A stretch of 17,187 nucleotides of DNA from an archaeon UBA168 (GTDB taxonomy: Archaea > Thermoproteota > Thermoprotei_A > Marsarchaeales > UBA168). A program made the position numbers and the translations under genes. The DNA is taken from contig DAYW01000046.1 in NCBI GenBank assembly GCA_002507085.1, positions 1-17,187 of the forward strand, given 5' to 3'. Positions 5,071-13,274 of this stretch are shown piece by piece; the stretch's first letter is position 1, and every line of letters begins with the position of its first letter. Below the pieces are notes generated by a model. The model saw nothing but the letters and a program-made list of their open reading frames with translations. It was not told the origin of the DNA and ran no database searches.

Positions 5071-7835
5071 AAAGGAATGGGGACGTACTCCTTGTCGCCA
5101 ACCCTAAACTTGCCTTTCTGGCCCACCACAACCGGTATTCCCAGCTCTGATGAGAGAAACGCTGCTGCCTCGCTTACTAGCGTGTCCTCTTGTAACGCCA
5201 GCTTCTCCATCGCGGTCTTCTCGTTAGGACCCAACTGCGACGCCGCATTAACAAGCTTCTTGTAAAGCGAGCGCTCCTCCTTAGGGAGCACGTCAGCGCC
5301 AAGGCGCCCCGCCATTATGTCTAACATGGGCCTCACAGACTCGCCCTGATGTATGACCAAAGAGCTGGCCTTGCTACCTCTTTTTGCCCATAGGCTCATC
5401 ACTTCCTTGGCGTTTTCGAAAAGGCGCTGCATGTACTCCTCTTTAGCTAACACCACTTGCTCATCCGAAACGGCAAATGGCTGGGGCCAGGGCTGGGAAC
5501 CGACGCGCCCTTTTTCGCCCATCACCTCCCAGGCTTCCTCTGAAGCATAGGGCATAAATGGTTCAAGGATCCTCGTCCATCTTTTCAAGACCTCAAAGGC
5601 CGCTTCTGAGTACGGTGTCAGCCCCTTGCTTACCCTTCTCCTAACGTACCACCTAAAGTCGAGCCAGAACTCGAACAGAGCGTAGTTAAGGGCTGTTCTA
5701 GTCCTGTATTCCTCCATGGCAGAGATAACCTGTTCCAGCGTCTTGTTGAACTTTGCCTCGATCCAAAGGTCCATTTCATCGGGCTTTCCGTCATGGTCTG
5801 ACGTTACTTGCTTAACCAAGCTCAGGAACGACTCGACTTTTTCAGCCATGGCGTCCACATCAGCCCACTTGAAGTCTGGATCATCCATGCCCTCAGCTGA
5901 ATTTATAAGGGCCAGCCTCACCGCGTCACTTCCCCTTCTTTCTATTGCCTTGTCAAGCGTAACGAACAACCCTTTCGACTTCGACATCTTGTTGCCCTCA
6001 ATCGAGGCGAAGCCATTTACGGCAATTGCTTTGGGCCACTTGTTCTCCGGAAATACGGCCACGTGCTGAAGGATGAAAAAGATCAAGTGATTTGACACCA
6101 GGTCCTTGCCAGACGCTCTAAGATCTACAGGGTACCAGTAGTCAAACTCATGCTTGATTTGATCTAGCAGCAGAGCGGGCACATGAGTAGCCGAGGAGAC
6201 GCGAGAGACGTCCCCTTTACCGAGAAGAACGTAATCAAAGAACTCAGTGGTCATGGATTCAGGCTTAACAAGCCCGGCGTTGACGTACTTTGATATGGTA
6301 TAGTAGGCCATGTAAATCGTTGAGTCACTTAGGGTTTCAACCAGCCAGCTCGAGTCCCACGGCAAAGGAGTACCAAGTCCGCTCCTCCTGGCACAGGGCT
6401 TGTCGCCTACCCATTCAAGAACGTCCAAAAAGGCCTGTCTTGCTGCCGATGGATAAAACTTCATGTTTTCTATTGCCTTGCGGGCCCTTGCCTTTAGCTC
6501 GGGATCCGAGTACTTGAGGAACCACTGGTCTTGAAGGATCTTGACGTCGCATGTGGTGCCGCACCTGCAAACCACCTTCTCGGGAAGCTCGTAGAACAAG
6601 AATCCAAGGCCCGCGCTTTTCAGCTTGTCCGACACGATCCTGCGCGCTTCTGAAACCTTTATTCCAGCGACGTCACCCACGGCCATCACTCCTTTCCTAA
6701 GCTCAAGGGAGTAGATTTTTTTCGTTGCTTCCTCAGCCCTTGGGTCTGATTGTCCCTTTATGCCCTGCTTCTCGCACTCTTCCACAGCAGGGTAATTGCC
6801 ATATCCCTCGACCCTTATTACCGAGATTGGCTGGCGCGGCATTCCTAAGTCCTTCAGTGCGAGGTAGTCGAAGGGTGCGTGAGCAGGAACGCTGAACACG
6901 ACGGCAGTCCCGAACTCCGGATCAATGAAAGTGGCGGGAAGAACAGGGACCACGCTCGCCGTCAGAGGTACCCTAACGCTCTCGCCTATCAGCTGATCAC
7001 CCCGAATAGTTGTCAAAACCGTGGCGGAAAAGCCCTGATCAAGAAGCTTCTGAACAGCGCCCCTGCCTACAATCCAGCGCTCTCCTGATACCTCCACCTC
7101 AGCGTAGTCGATCGTTGGCGAAAGCCACACATTTGTTACACCGTAGAGCGTTTCGGGACGGAACGTGACCGCAACCAGATACGCTCCCTTGAACTTGCCT
7201 GAAGTCAGCTCAAACTTAACCGCGGTCATCTCCTCGGGGGATACTCCCTCTCCCTGCAGCCTGTCGTGATCTCCCACTGGGCTAAGGTCCCGAGGGCACC
7301 AAACCACCGGATGCGTCCCCTTCACTACGTAGCCCAACTTCCTAAGCGTGTTATATTGCCAAGTAACGAAGGCGCTAAACCCGGGATTATATGAAGTGGT
7401 GAAGAACTCCCTTCTCCAATCTATTGATACCCCGTACTTGATCAGCGTCTGCTTGCCCTGCTTCGTGAAGTACTTTGCCAAATAGACTGGATCGGTAAAC
7501 TTCTTAATCTCATCCATGCTTACGCCGGCTATCTCAACCAGCGGGTTTATGGCCTTAGGGTCGCCCTCGGCTATCCTCTTTGCTTCCCCGGCTATGGGCT
7601 GCCCAGTCCAATGCCAGGCCCACGGAAAAAGCACGTTGTAACCACGAGCCCGCTTGTACCTCGCAAGCGCATCCAGTCTGCCCACGGTGTAGCCATGCCC
7701 CACGTGAAGCGGTCCATCCATGTAGGGAAACGGAAAGGTAGCGAAGAACTTCGGCCTTTCATCGGGATCCGCTTCATAAGCGTGCTCCTCAACAAAGCGC
7801 TGAGACCACTTGATCTCGTAATCTGGCACGGCCAT
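5046..7835 (-). CDS. leuS: Leucyl-tRNA synthetase, archaeal type
   Basis: 929 residues, normal for archaeal/eukaryal-type LeuRS. A class I enzyme charging tRNA-Leu in the cytoplasm. Seen in order: the Rossmann-fold N-terminus with FPYMDGPLHVGHGYT (HIGH-type HVGH at 44-47); CP1 editing insertion with threonine-rich TFRPETLYG at 224-232 and the GTAVVFSVPAHAPFDYLAL segment, whose Asp is the conserved post-transfer editing residue; a zinc-like CRCGTTCD element and DQWFLKY; LDYPVDLRASGKDL-type strand (here YWYPVDLRASGKDLVSNHL); KMSKS at 616-620; anticodon-binding helical domain; archaeal C-terminal extension. ATG 7835 follows the alaS stop by 16 bases with GGTG in the gap, so it is probably cotranscribed with alaS and the suf genes. 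It ends at a terminator-like repeat. Confidence 0.97.
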   Translation of the reverse strand: MAVPDYEIKWSQRFVEEHAYEADPDERPKFFATFPFPYMDGPLHVGHGYTVGRLDALARYKRARGYNVLFPWAWHWTGQPIAGEAKRIAEGDPKAINPLVEIAGVSMDEIKKFTDPVYLAKYFTKQGKQTLIKYGVSIDWRREFFTTSYNPGFSAFVTWQYNTLRKLGYVVKGTHPVVWCPRDLSPVGDHDRLQGEGVSPEEMTAVKFELTSGKFKGAYLVAVTFRPETLYGVTNVWLSPTIDYAEVEVSGERWIVGRGAVQKLLDQGFSATVLTTIRGDQLIGESVRVPLTASVVPVLPATFIDPEFGTAVVFSVPAHAPFDYLALKDLGMPRQPISVIRVEGYGNYPAVEECEKQGIKGQSDPRAEEATKKIYSLELRKGVMAVGDVAGIKVSEARRIVSDKLKSAGLGFLFYELPEKVVCRCGTTCDVKILQDQWFLKYSDPELKARARKAIENMKFYPSAARQAFLDVLEWVGDKPCARRSGLGTPLPWDSSWLVETLSDSTIYMAYYTISKYVNAGLVKPESMTTEFFDYVLLGKGDVSRVSSATHVPALLLDQIKHEFDYWYPVDLRASGKDLVSNHLIFFILQHVAVFPENKWPKAIAVNGFASIEGNKMSKSKGLFVTLDKAIERRGSDAVRLALINSAEGMDDPDFKWADVDAMAEKVESFLSLVKQVTSDHDGKPDEMDLWIEAKFNKTLEQVISAMEEYRTRTALNYALFEFWLDFRWYVRRRVSKGLTPYSEAAFEVLKRWTRILEPFMPYASEEAWEVMGEKGRVGSQPWPQPFAVSDEQVVLAKEEYMQRLFENAKEVMSLWAKRGSKASSLVIHQGESVRPMLDIMAGRLGADVLPKEERSLYKKLVNAASQLGPNEKTAMEKLALQEDTLVSEAAAFLSSELGIPVVVGQKGKFRVGDKEYVPIPLKPLFEVI

Positions 7836-7851
7836 AATTCAAGCACCGGTA

Positions 7852-10548
7852 CTAGCTCTCGACTATGGAGCGTAAAAGCTCATCGTCGACCGGCTTTTCG
7901 AAGACGAACTCCAAAAGCTTTGCGCTTCCTCCTCCTCTTCCTCCCGCCTTCCTAAGCGGCCCTAAGGCGAAGTCAACTGAGGCAGGGCCTCCAAGCCTAG
8001 CGGCCAAAGCCACTTTCCTGCGGTCCGAGCTCAGCACTATGGCAACTTCGGACGCACTTGTTGCCTCCACGGCAACGTCCCTCGGTTCAAGGTCATCTTT
8101 CAGCCTTATCAGTTTGGCCTTGAAGCCACGCACGCTGATCTCCTCGGCTCCGCTCGCGTATTCCCTTGCCAGCGAGCTCTTTAGGGATTTTATTTGCTCC
8201 CTGTCGTTGTGCAGCTCCTCGGTGAGCTTGCCCAGCTTCTCAAACAGGCTTTCGGTGTTACCCTCAACCATCTGAGCTGCCCTTGATAACGCTTCCTCGT
8301 TATCCTGGACGTACTTAAGCGCCGCAAAACCGACCGAGAACTCAAATCTGAAGACCGACTCCTGTATCCTGTTAACGGAGCGCACCTTAAGTAGCCCTAT
8401 GTCTCCTGTTCTCTTAACGTGCGTCCCTCCGCACGCTTCCGCGTCAACGTCGTCAATTCTCACTATCCTCAGCCTTTTGCCCGGCACGACACCGCCCTGG
8501 TATATCTGATATCCATAGGCCGTCTCCGCTATGTCGCGCTCTAGCTCAAGCTTCTCCACCACTATGTTATCCATTATCCAGCCGTTGGCCAGGCGCTCTA
8601 TTTCATTTATCTGCTCCCTCGAGATGGGCTTATAGTGAAGAAGGTCGAGCCTGTTGATTTCTTCTCCTTTCTGCGCCCCCATCTGCCAGACGTGATCGCC
8701 CAGCACCCTCCTCGCGGCAGCAAGCAAGAGGTGAGTGCCCGTGTGCCCCCGCATAAGTTGCTTTCTCCTTTCCCAGTCCACGAGGCCTTTTGCTGAAGCA
8801 CCGGGTGCTGGAGGGATGCCGCTTACCGTCACCTCATGCACGATCGTCCCCGAGGACGTCTTGTAAACCCTGATTACCCTTGCCTTTCCTCCGTCCCATA
8901 CGAGTTCTCCGGTGTCAGAAGGCTGCCCACCGCCTTCTGGATAGAAAGCCGTTTGATCAAGAACGATGAACTCTCCATCAGGAAACCTCTCATAACGCTC
9001 AACCCTGCAGCTGAACTCTGGATCGTCCCTCTCGTAATATAGAGGCCTTGTTTCCGCCATACCCGCGAACGCATCTTCATGCGGTACCGTCCTCTTGGTC
9101 TTCTCGCCAAGCCTTCCCTTGGGAGCAGAGGCGTGAATGGCAGCAAGCCTTGAGTAAAAGTCCGCGGGCACGCTTACCTGCACTCCCTTCTCCGAAAGGG
9201 CCTTGGTTATCAGCTCAATCGGGACGCCATATGAGTCATAAAGCTTCATCAAGGTGTCCTCATTTACTGTGCCAATGCTTGCGATCTTTCTCTCGAGCAC
9301 GCCCAGTCCCTTCTTCAAAGCATCGTCGTACTTTTGTTCCTCCATGCTTACTAGCTCGAGTACGCGGTCCTGCTCCTTCACGAGGTTCGGGAAATCTGGA
9401 GACCACTCCTTGATCTGCAACGCCACGAGCTCCTCCAGAGGAACTTCCATCGACAGCAGCATCTTCAGCCTTAGCGCCCTTCTCAATATCAGGCGGGCAA
9501 GGTATCCCTCTCCAGCATTTGATGGAATAACGCCGTCAGACAGCAGGAAAGCTATGGTCTTCGTGTGATCCAGAAGCCCACCGAGGTACTGATAGGGCTT
9601 TATCTGCCTTGCGTACTCTTCGCTGCTCAGGCCCATGGCCTTGGCCATAAGCGAGTCAGCTACCGAGGGATCCCCCAATCCGTAAATGGAGGCCTGTGTC
9701 ATCCTCGTAAGAGTTTCGCTTGGTGGCAACGTAAGGCCTGCCTTGTCAGCGAACACCCTTATCAGGTTCGGGAATATGGCCTCAAACGCCGTAGGCGTGC
9801 CCTGAGATACCCACGAGAACCGCTCTATTCCATACCCAGTGTCTACGATCTTCATGGGCATCTCAACGTACTTTCCATTTGACTCCACGAACTTCATGAA
9901 GACAAGTGTTTCCAGCTCCAAACCGCCGTAAATCACTTCAAAAGCAGGACCCGCGTTTCCCCCACCTTCCCAGAAGTCCTCCTTAAGCGTTATCTCGTCT
10001 TCACTAACTCCCAAGGACTCCAAGAAGTCCAAGCCGTACGCCACGGTTTCATCCTTCCAGTACTTCCAATCGCCTTGACGGTTGAAGGCGTGGGCTCCTC
10101 CCATCTCGAAAATCGTGAGGTGCCTGCCAGCGGTCAATCCAACGCGATCGACGTCGACAAACCTTATGCATGGCTGCGAGACAACAAGCGGATTCGCAGG
10201 AGGGGGTATTAGACCCGTTGTTACGTATGGTTGAAATAGCACTATGCTGGCGCTGGTCAGGTAAAGGTCGTCCCGCCAGCGGGCAACCACAGGCCTAGGT
10301 GCTATGACCGTGTGCCCCCTGTCTGCAAAGAACTTCAAGAAGTACTGCCTAGTCTCCCTAACGTTCATGGACCTGTTGAACTTTTTGCCTCCCATGAATG
10401 TATAAGGATCACAAGGCGCTTCGCCACATGTTTCCCTTTTCGGGTCCTTTGTCCAGAAGTACGTCCCACAAACCTTGCACTTCTTCCTAACAAACCCCCT
10501 TTCCTTAAGCGTCTTAAGCTCAAATTCGGAGGGATCTATGGCGTCCAT
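7852..10548 (-). CDS. alaS: Alanyl-tRNA synthetase, archaeal type
   Basis: 898 residues from ATG 10548. An in-frame TTG at 10566 would add six residues, 3 bases after the previous stop; ATG gives the more typical N-terminus. Archaeal hallmarks: an N-terminal zinc-type cluster C24-x2-C27 (KKCKVCGTYFW) with C41 and C46 (TCGEAPC), then the class II core (FNRSMNVRETRQYFLKFF; RWRDDLYLTSASIVLFQPYV; FEMGGAHAF). The editing domain, which clears mischarged Ser- and Gly-tRNA-Ala, has HTGTH at 602-606 and ACGGTH with Cys706 and His710, the four zinc ligands, all intact. A coiled coil (EKLGKLTEELHNDREQIKSL) and a glycine-rich C-Ala domain (RKAGGRGGGSAKLLEFVF) end the protein. It lies between the U-type scaffold gene and leuS in a tight same-strand series. 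Confidence 0.97.
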   Translation of the reverse strand: MDAIDPSEFELKTLKERGFVRKKCKVCGTYFWTKDPKRETCGEAPCDPYTFMGGKKFNRSMNVRETRQYFLKFFADRGHTVIAPRPVVARWRDDLYLTSASIVLFQPYVTTGLIPPPANPLVVSQPCIRFVDVDRVGLTAGRHLTIFEMGGAHAFNRQGDWKYWKDETVAYGLDFLESLGVSEDEITLKEDFWEGGGNAGPAFEVIYGGLELETLVFMKFVESNGKYVEMPMKIVDTGYGIERFSWVSQGTPTAFEAIFPNLIRVFADKAGLTLPPSETLTRMTQASIYGLGDPSVADSLMAKAMGLSSEEYARQIKPYQYLGGLLDHTKTIAFLLSDGVIPSNAGEGYLARLILRRALRLKMLLSMEVPLEELVALQIKEWSPDFPNLVKEQDRVLELVSMEEQKYDDALKKGLGVLERKIASIGTVNEDTLMKLYDSYGVPIELITKALSEKGVQVSVPADFYSRLAAIHASAPKGRLGEKTKRTVPHEDAFAGMAETRPLYYERDDPEFSCRVERYERFPDGEFIVLDQTAFYPEGGGQPSDTGELVWDGGKARVIRVYKTSSGTIVHEVTVSGIPPAPGASAKGLVDWERRKQLMRGHTGTHLLLAAARRVLGDHVWQMGAQKGEEINRLDLLHYKPISREQINEIERLANGWIMDNIVVEKLELERDIAETAYGYQIYQGGVVPGKRLRIVRIDDVDAEACGGTHVKRTGDIGLLKVRSVNRIQESVFRFEFSVGFAALKYVQDNEEALSRAAQMVEGNTESLFEKLGKLTEELHNDREQIKSLKSSLAREYASGAEEISVRGFKAKLIRLKDDLEPRDVAVEATSASEVAIVLSSDRRKVALAARLGGPASVDFALGPLRKAGGRGGGSAKLLEFVFEKPVDDELLRSIVES

Positions 10549-10569
10549 AAACCTACAAGACGGCAACCC

Positions 10570-10953
10570 TTAAGCTTGCTTTTGCTCTTGCAGCAAGCTC
10601 ATCTTAAGCACCTTAAGCGGCAACATCGCGCATTTTGCCCTTTCCGGTGTTATGCTCTTAAGGCCCAGGAGAGCAAGCACATCGGGCTCGCCCATCTCAA
10701 GCACCTTTTCAACGTTTTTCCCCTTCACGTTTTCCGTTAAAAGGGACGCTGACGCTATGCAAACGGCGCACCCCACTCCCGTAAACATGACGTCTTCGAT
10801 TTTTCCGTTCTCAACGCGGACCTCCATCTGTATTACGTCACCGCAGTTGCTGTTTGAATCACGATACTTTCCCGTTGGAGCCTTAAGGTGCCCGAAGTTG
10901 CTTGGATGCCTGTAGTGGTCAAGTATCAGCTCCCTGTAAAGGTCGTCACTCAA
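10570..10953 (-). CDS. IscU/SufU-type Fe-S scaffold or sulfur acceptor
   Basis: 127 residues starting at TTG 10953, which overlaps the end of sufS by 8 bases (TTGAGTGA). The U-type fold is plain: LYRELILDHYRHPSNFG, then NSNCGD (Cys37, Asp39), GVGCAVCIASAS (Cys62) and PERAKCAMLPL (Cys108), the three cysteines plus Asp that bind zinc or the nascent cluster. The RxKCA context resembles SufU, the zinc-containing partner that takes sulfur from SufS. However, the Cys62-Cys108 spacing (46) is close to IscU (about 43) and lacks the roughly 18-residue SufU insertion. Cys65 is an additional cysteine where relatives usually have Ser. Given its place after sufS, sulfur transfer from SufS to SufBCD is the likely role. 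Confidence 0.9.
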   Translation of the reverse strand: MSDDLYRELILDHYRHPSNFGHLKAPTGKYRDSNSNCGDVIQMEVRVENGKIEDVMFTGVGCAVCIASASLLTENVKGKNVEKVLEMGEPDVLALLGLKSITPERAKCAMLPLKVLKMSLLQEQKQA

Positions 10954-12184
10954 CGGAGAACACCCTCTTGACCTTCTCTATGCCCTTAATCAGAGCCTCT
11001 ACGTCCTCTTTGTCGTTGTATATATAGAAGCTGGCCCTGGCGGCAGCCGGTATCCCGTACCTATCCATGACTGGCATCGCGCAGTGGTGACCTGACCTTA
11101 TGGCGATCCCCTCGGTATCGAGAATCTGCGCAACGTCGTGAGCGTGCACGCCATCAACGTTGAAGGAGATGACGCCTCCCCGCTTTTCCACGTCAAGAGG
11201 ACCGTAAACCTGAACCGAGCTCTCCTTTACCATAAGCGAAAGAGCGTAGGCCGTCAGCTCCTTCTCATGAGACCTAACCCAGTCCATGCCCAAGCTTCTC
11301 AGGTAGTTGACGGCTTCAGATAATCCTATGGCTCCCTCAACGTTTGGCGTGCCTGCTTCGAACTTATACGGGACATCGTTCCAGTTAACCTCTCCTATGT
11401 GAACTTCTTTGATCATCTCGCCTCCCGTTAAAAACGGAGGCATCGCTTCGAGTAACTCATATCTACCATAAAGACCGCCTATCCCCATGGGTCCCAGCAT
11501 CTTGTGCCCTGAAAAAGCCATGAAATCACAGCCTATCTCTTTAACGCTGACCGGCATGTGAGGAACGCTCTGCGCACCATCCAAAACGCAGATGGCACCC
11601 GCGTCCTTTACCCTTTTGGCAATGCCCTTTGCGTCGTTAATCGTTCCAAGCACGTTGGAAGCATGAGTAAATGCAACAATCTTTGGCCCTAACTTGAGCT
11701 TCTCATCCAGAGAGTCCTCGTCCAGCAAGCCCTCATCGGTAATCTTCACAACTTCCAACTTGGCGTTCTTCTCCGTGGCCAGCAGCTTCCACGGCAAGAA
11801 GTTGCTGTGATGTTCCATTTCCGTCGTCACTATTACATCGCCCTCCCTAACGTTGGCCCTTCCCCATGAGTAAGCGACCAAGTTCAGGGCTTCAGTGGCG
11901 TTTCTGGTAAAAACCAGCTCCTCCGGTTTAGCACCGATAAAAGAGGCTATGTTTGACCTGGCGTCCTCGTATGCCTGTGTTGCCTCCTCGCTCATCTCGT
12001 AAAGGCCCCTGTGCACGTTTGAGTTCATCTGTTCGTAAAAGCGCCTTACGGCGTTTATTACCTGCACTGGGCGCTGGCTGGTGGCAGCGCTATCAAGGTA
12101 AACGAGCCTCTTCCCGTTCTCAAGTCTTGAGAAAATCGGAAAATCACGTCTTATCTTCTGAACGTTCTCCGAGGTCTCGACCAA
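10946..12184 (-). CDS. sufS: Cysteine desulfurase SufS
   Basis: 412 residues, class V aminotransferase fold, group II cysteine desulfurase. PLP-dependent release of sulfur from cysteine as an enzyme persulfide. Seen: FPIFSRLENGKRLVYLDSAA at the N-terminus; VFTRNATEALNLVA; TEMEHHSN with PLP-stacking His125; LDGAQSVPH with Asp202 and Gln205; Schiff-base Lys228 in FSGHKMLGPMG; and the active-site loop RSGHHCAMP with Cys368. That loop is short, as in SufS rather than IscS. TTG 12184 is chosen because GAGG lies nearby upstream and no other start codon occurs before the conserved N-terminal motif. This start lies 41 bases inside the end of sufD, so the two are translationally linked. Confidence 0.96.
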   Translation of the reverse strand: MVETSENVQKIRRDFPIFSRLENGKRLVYLDSAATSQRPVQVINAVRRFYEQMNSNVHRGLYEMSEEATQAYEDARSNIASFIGAKPEELVFTRNATEALNLVAYSWGRANVREGDVIVTTEMEHHSNFLPWKLLATEKNAKLEVVKITDEGLLDEDSLDEKLKLGPKIVAFTHASNVLGTINDAKGIAKRVKDAGAICVLDGAQSVPHMPVSVKEIGCDFMAFSGHKMLGPMGIGGLYGRYELLEAMPPFLTGGEMIKEVHIGEVNWNDVPYKFEAGTPNVEGAIGLSEAVNYLRSLGMDWVRSHEKELTAYALSLMVKESSVQVYGPLDVEKRGGVISFNVDGVHAHDVAQILDTEGIAIRSGHHCAMPVMDRYGIPAAARASFYIYNDKEDVEALIKGIEKVKRVFSVE

Positions 12185-13274
12185 GCACGATCCCCTCTAG
12201 GACCTCTTCAAGAGGTACGATCCTTTCGAAGGGCGAGAAGAAGCCCCTGATAAGAAGCGAGATCGCCTCTTTTTCGCTTAATCCCCTGCTCTCTAGGTAA
12301 AACAGCTCCCTATCTCCGATCCTTCCAGACCAAGAGCCATGCCTTGCTTGCACTTCTTTTTCGTATATGTCAAGCGAGGGGGAAGTTATGGCTTTGGCCT
12401 CCTCGCCTACCATTATTACCCTTTCCTGCAAGTTCGCGTTGCTCCCAACGGCGCCCTTAGGTATGCTGGTCAGCCCTCTTATCACTCCCTTACCAAGCAC
12501 CGCAGCCCTCATCTCAACTTCGCTTTCAGATTGAGATGCATGCCTGACGTTGAACATGGAATCTCCGAAAGAGGATTTAGGAATGAGCTCCGCGACCCTC
12601 GCGCTTAAGCGAGCACCCTGTCCAACGTTGACATCGCCAAAGTGCCTGCCATAGCTCCCAGCCACATGTAGCGCGTCCAACTTCAACGACGAGCTGATCC
12701 CAAGATCCGCGCTGAAACCTATGAATTCAACCGGAGATGAACCTGCCTTATAGGCGATATCAACGTTTGATCCAGGCTCACATGTAACGTCAATGCGGGA
12801 TGCCAGGAGCTTCACGTTTTCCTCGTGCTGCGCGCCCGAGGGAGTAACCACGGTCGCGCTGAGCGACGCGCCCTTTCTGACCCTAAAAACAAGCCTGAAT
12901 GGCAACCTGTCAACCAAAGATATCTTAAGAGTGGCCGTCTCGCCGCTCTTGACCTCAATGAGATAACCGTGCTTCCATCCGGCCAACGAGAGGAGCTCGA
13001 CCTTGTCCTCAGATAGGCGCTGCAGCTGCCGGGCAACCCAATCGTCATGTACCTTGCTTAGGAGCGGCGTTGCCTCAAATCCTCCTTCTCCTTTTACCTC
13101 AAATCCTCCCTCATCAGGGATCTCAAATCCCTCCGGAAAGTCCATGGCGAAATCCGAGTACTTCAGCTCCTCCCTGTATATCAGCCTTCCATCCTTCATC
13201 TCCTTCCACTTCAGGGGAGATAAGGACCTGTAACGACTTTCAGCCATGAGCCTAAACGCTTCGTATTCGCTCAT
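12144..13274 (-). CDS. sufD: Fe-S assembly protein SufD
   Basis: 376 residues of the SufB/SufD beta-helix family. It pairs with SufB and SufC to build clusters. Conserved stretches: LNAR/RISVAEL-like core here as RVAELIPKSSFGDSMFNVRH, GLTSIPKGAVGSNANLQERV, then the hallmark SPSLDIYEKEVQARHG with His312 (matching the His required in E. coli SufD) and GRIGDRELFYLESRGLSEKE ending in the helical C-terminus FFSPFERIVP. The residue two before His312 is Ala, where SufD often has Cys. SufD rather than SufB because the SVKCDSLLI cysteine motif is absent. ATG 13274 directly abuts the sufB stop. An imperfect three-fold repeat lies at residues 48-70. Its last 41 bases overlap sufS. Confidence 0.93.
   Translation of the reverse strand: MSEYEAFRLMAESRYRSLSPLKWKEMKDGRLIYREELKYSDFAMDFPEGFEIPDEGGFEVKGEGGFEATPLLSKVHDDWVARQLQRLSEDKVELLSLAGWKHGYLIEVKSGETATLKISLVDRLPFRLVFRVRKGASLSATVVTPSGAQHEENVKLLASRIDVTCEPGSNVDIAYKAGSSPVEFIGFSADLGISSSLKLDALHVAGSYGRHFGDVNVGQGARLSARVAELIPKSSFGDSMFNVRHASQSESEVEMRAAVLGKGVIRGLTSIPKGAVGSNANLQERVIMVGEEAKAITSPSLDIYEKEVQARHGSWSGRIGDRELFYLESRGLSEKEAISLLIRGFFSPFERIVPLEEVLEGIVLGRDLGERSEDKT
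13065..13133 (-). repeat. Three imperfect in-frame repeats in sufD
   Basis: Codons for residues 48-70 of SufD encode EGFEIPD, EGGFEVKG and EGGFEATP in succession. On the plus strand the block CTCAAATCCTCC and close variants recur about every 21-24 bases. Looks like a recent small tandem duplication in the N-terminal linker of SufD. Confidence 0.7.

Noticed and set aside
7611..9882. Several plus-strand frames of 100-136 codons opposite alaS and leuS
   Set aside because: Antisense shadows of well-conserved synthetase genes; compositions are unusual and no start signals are seen.
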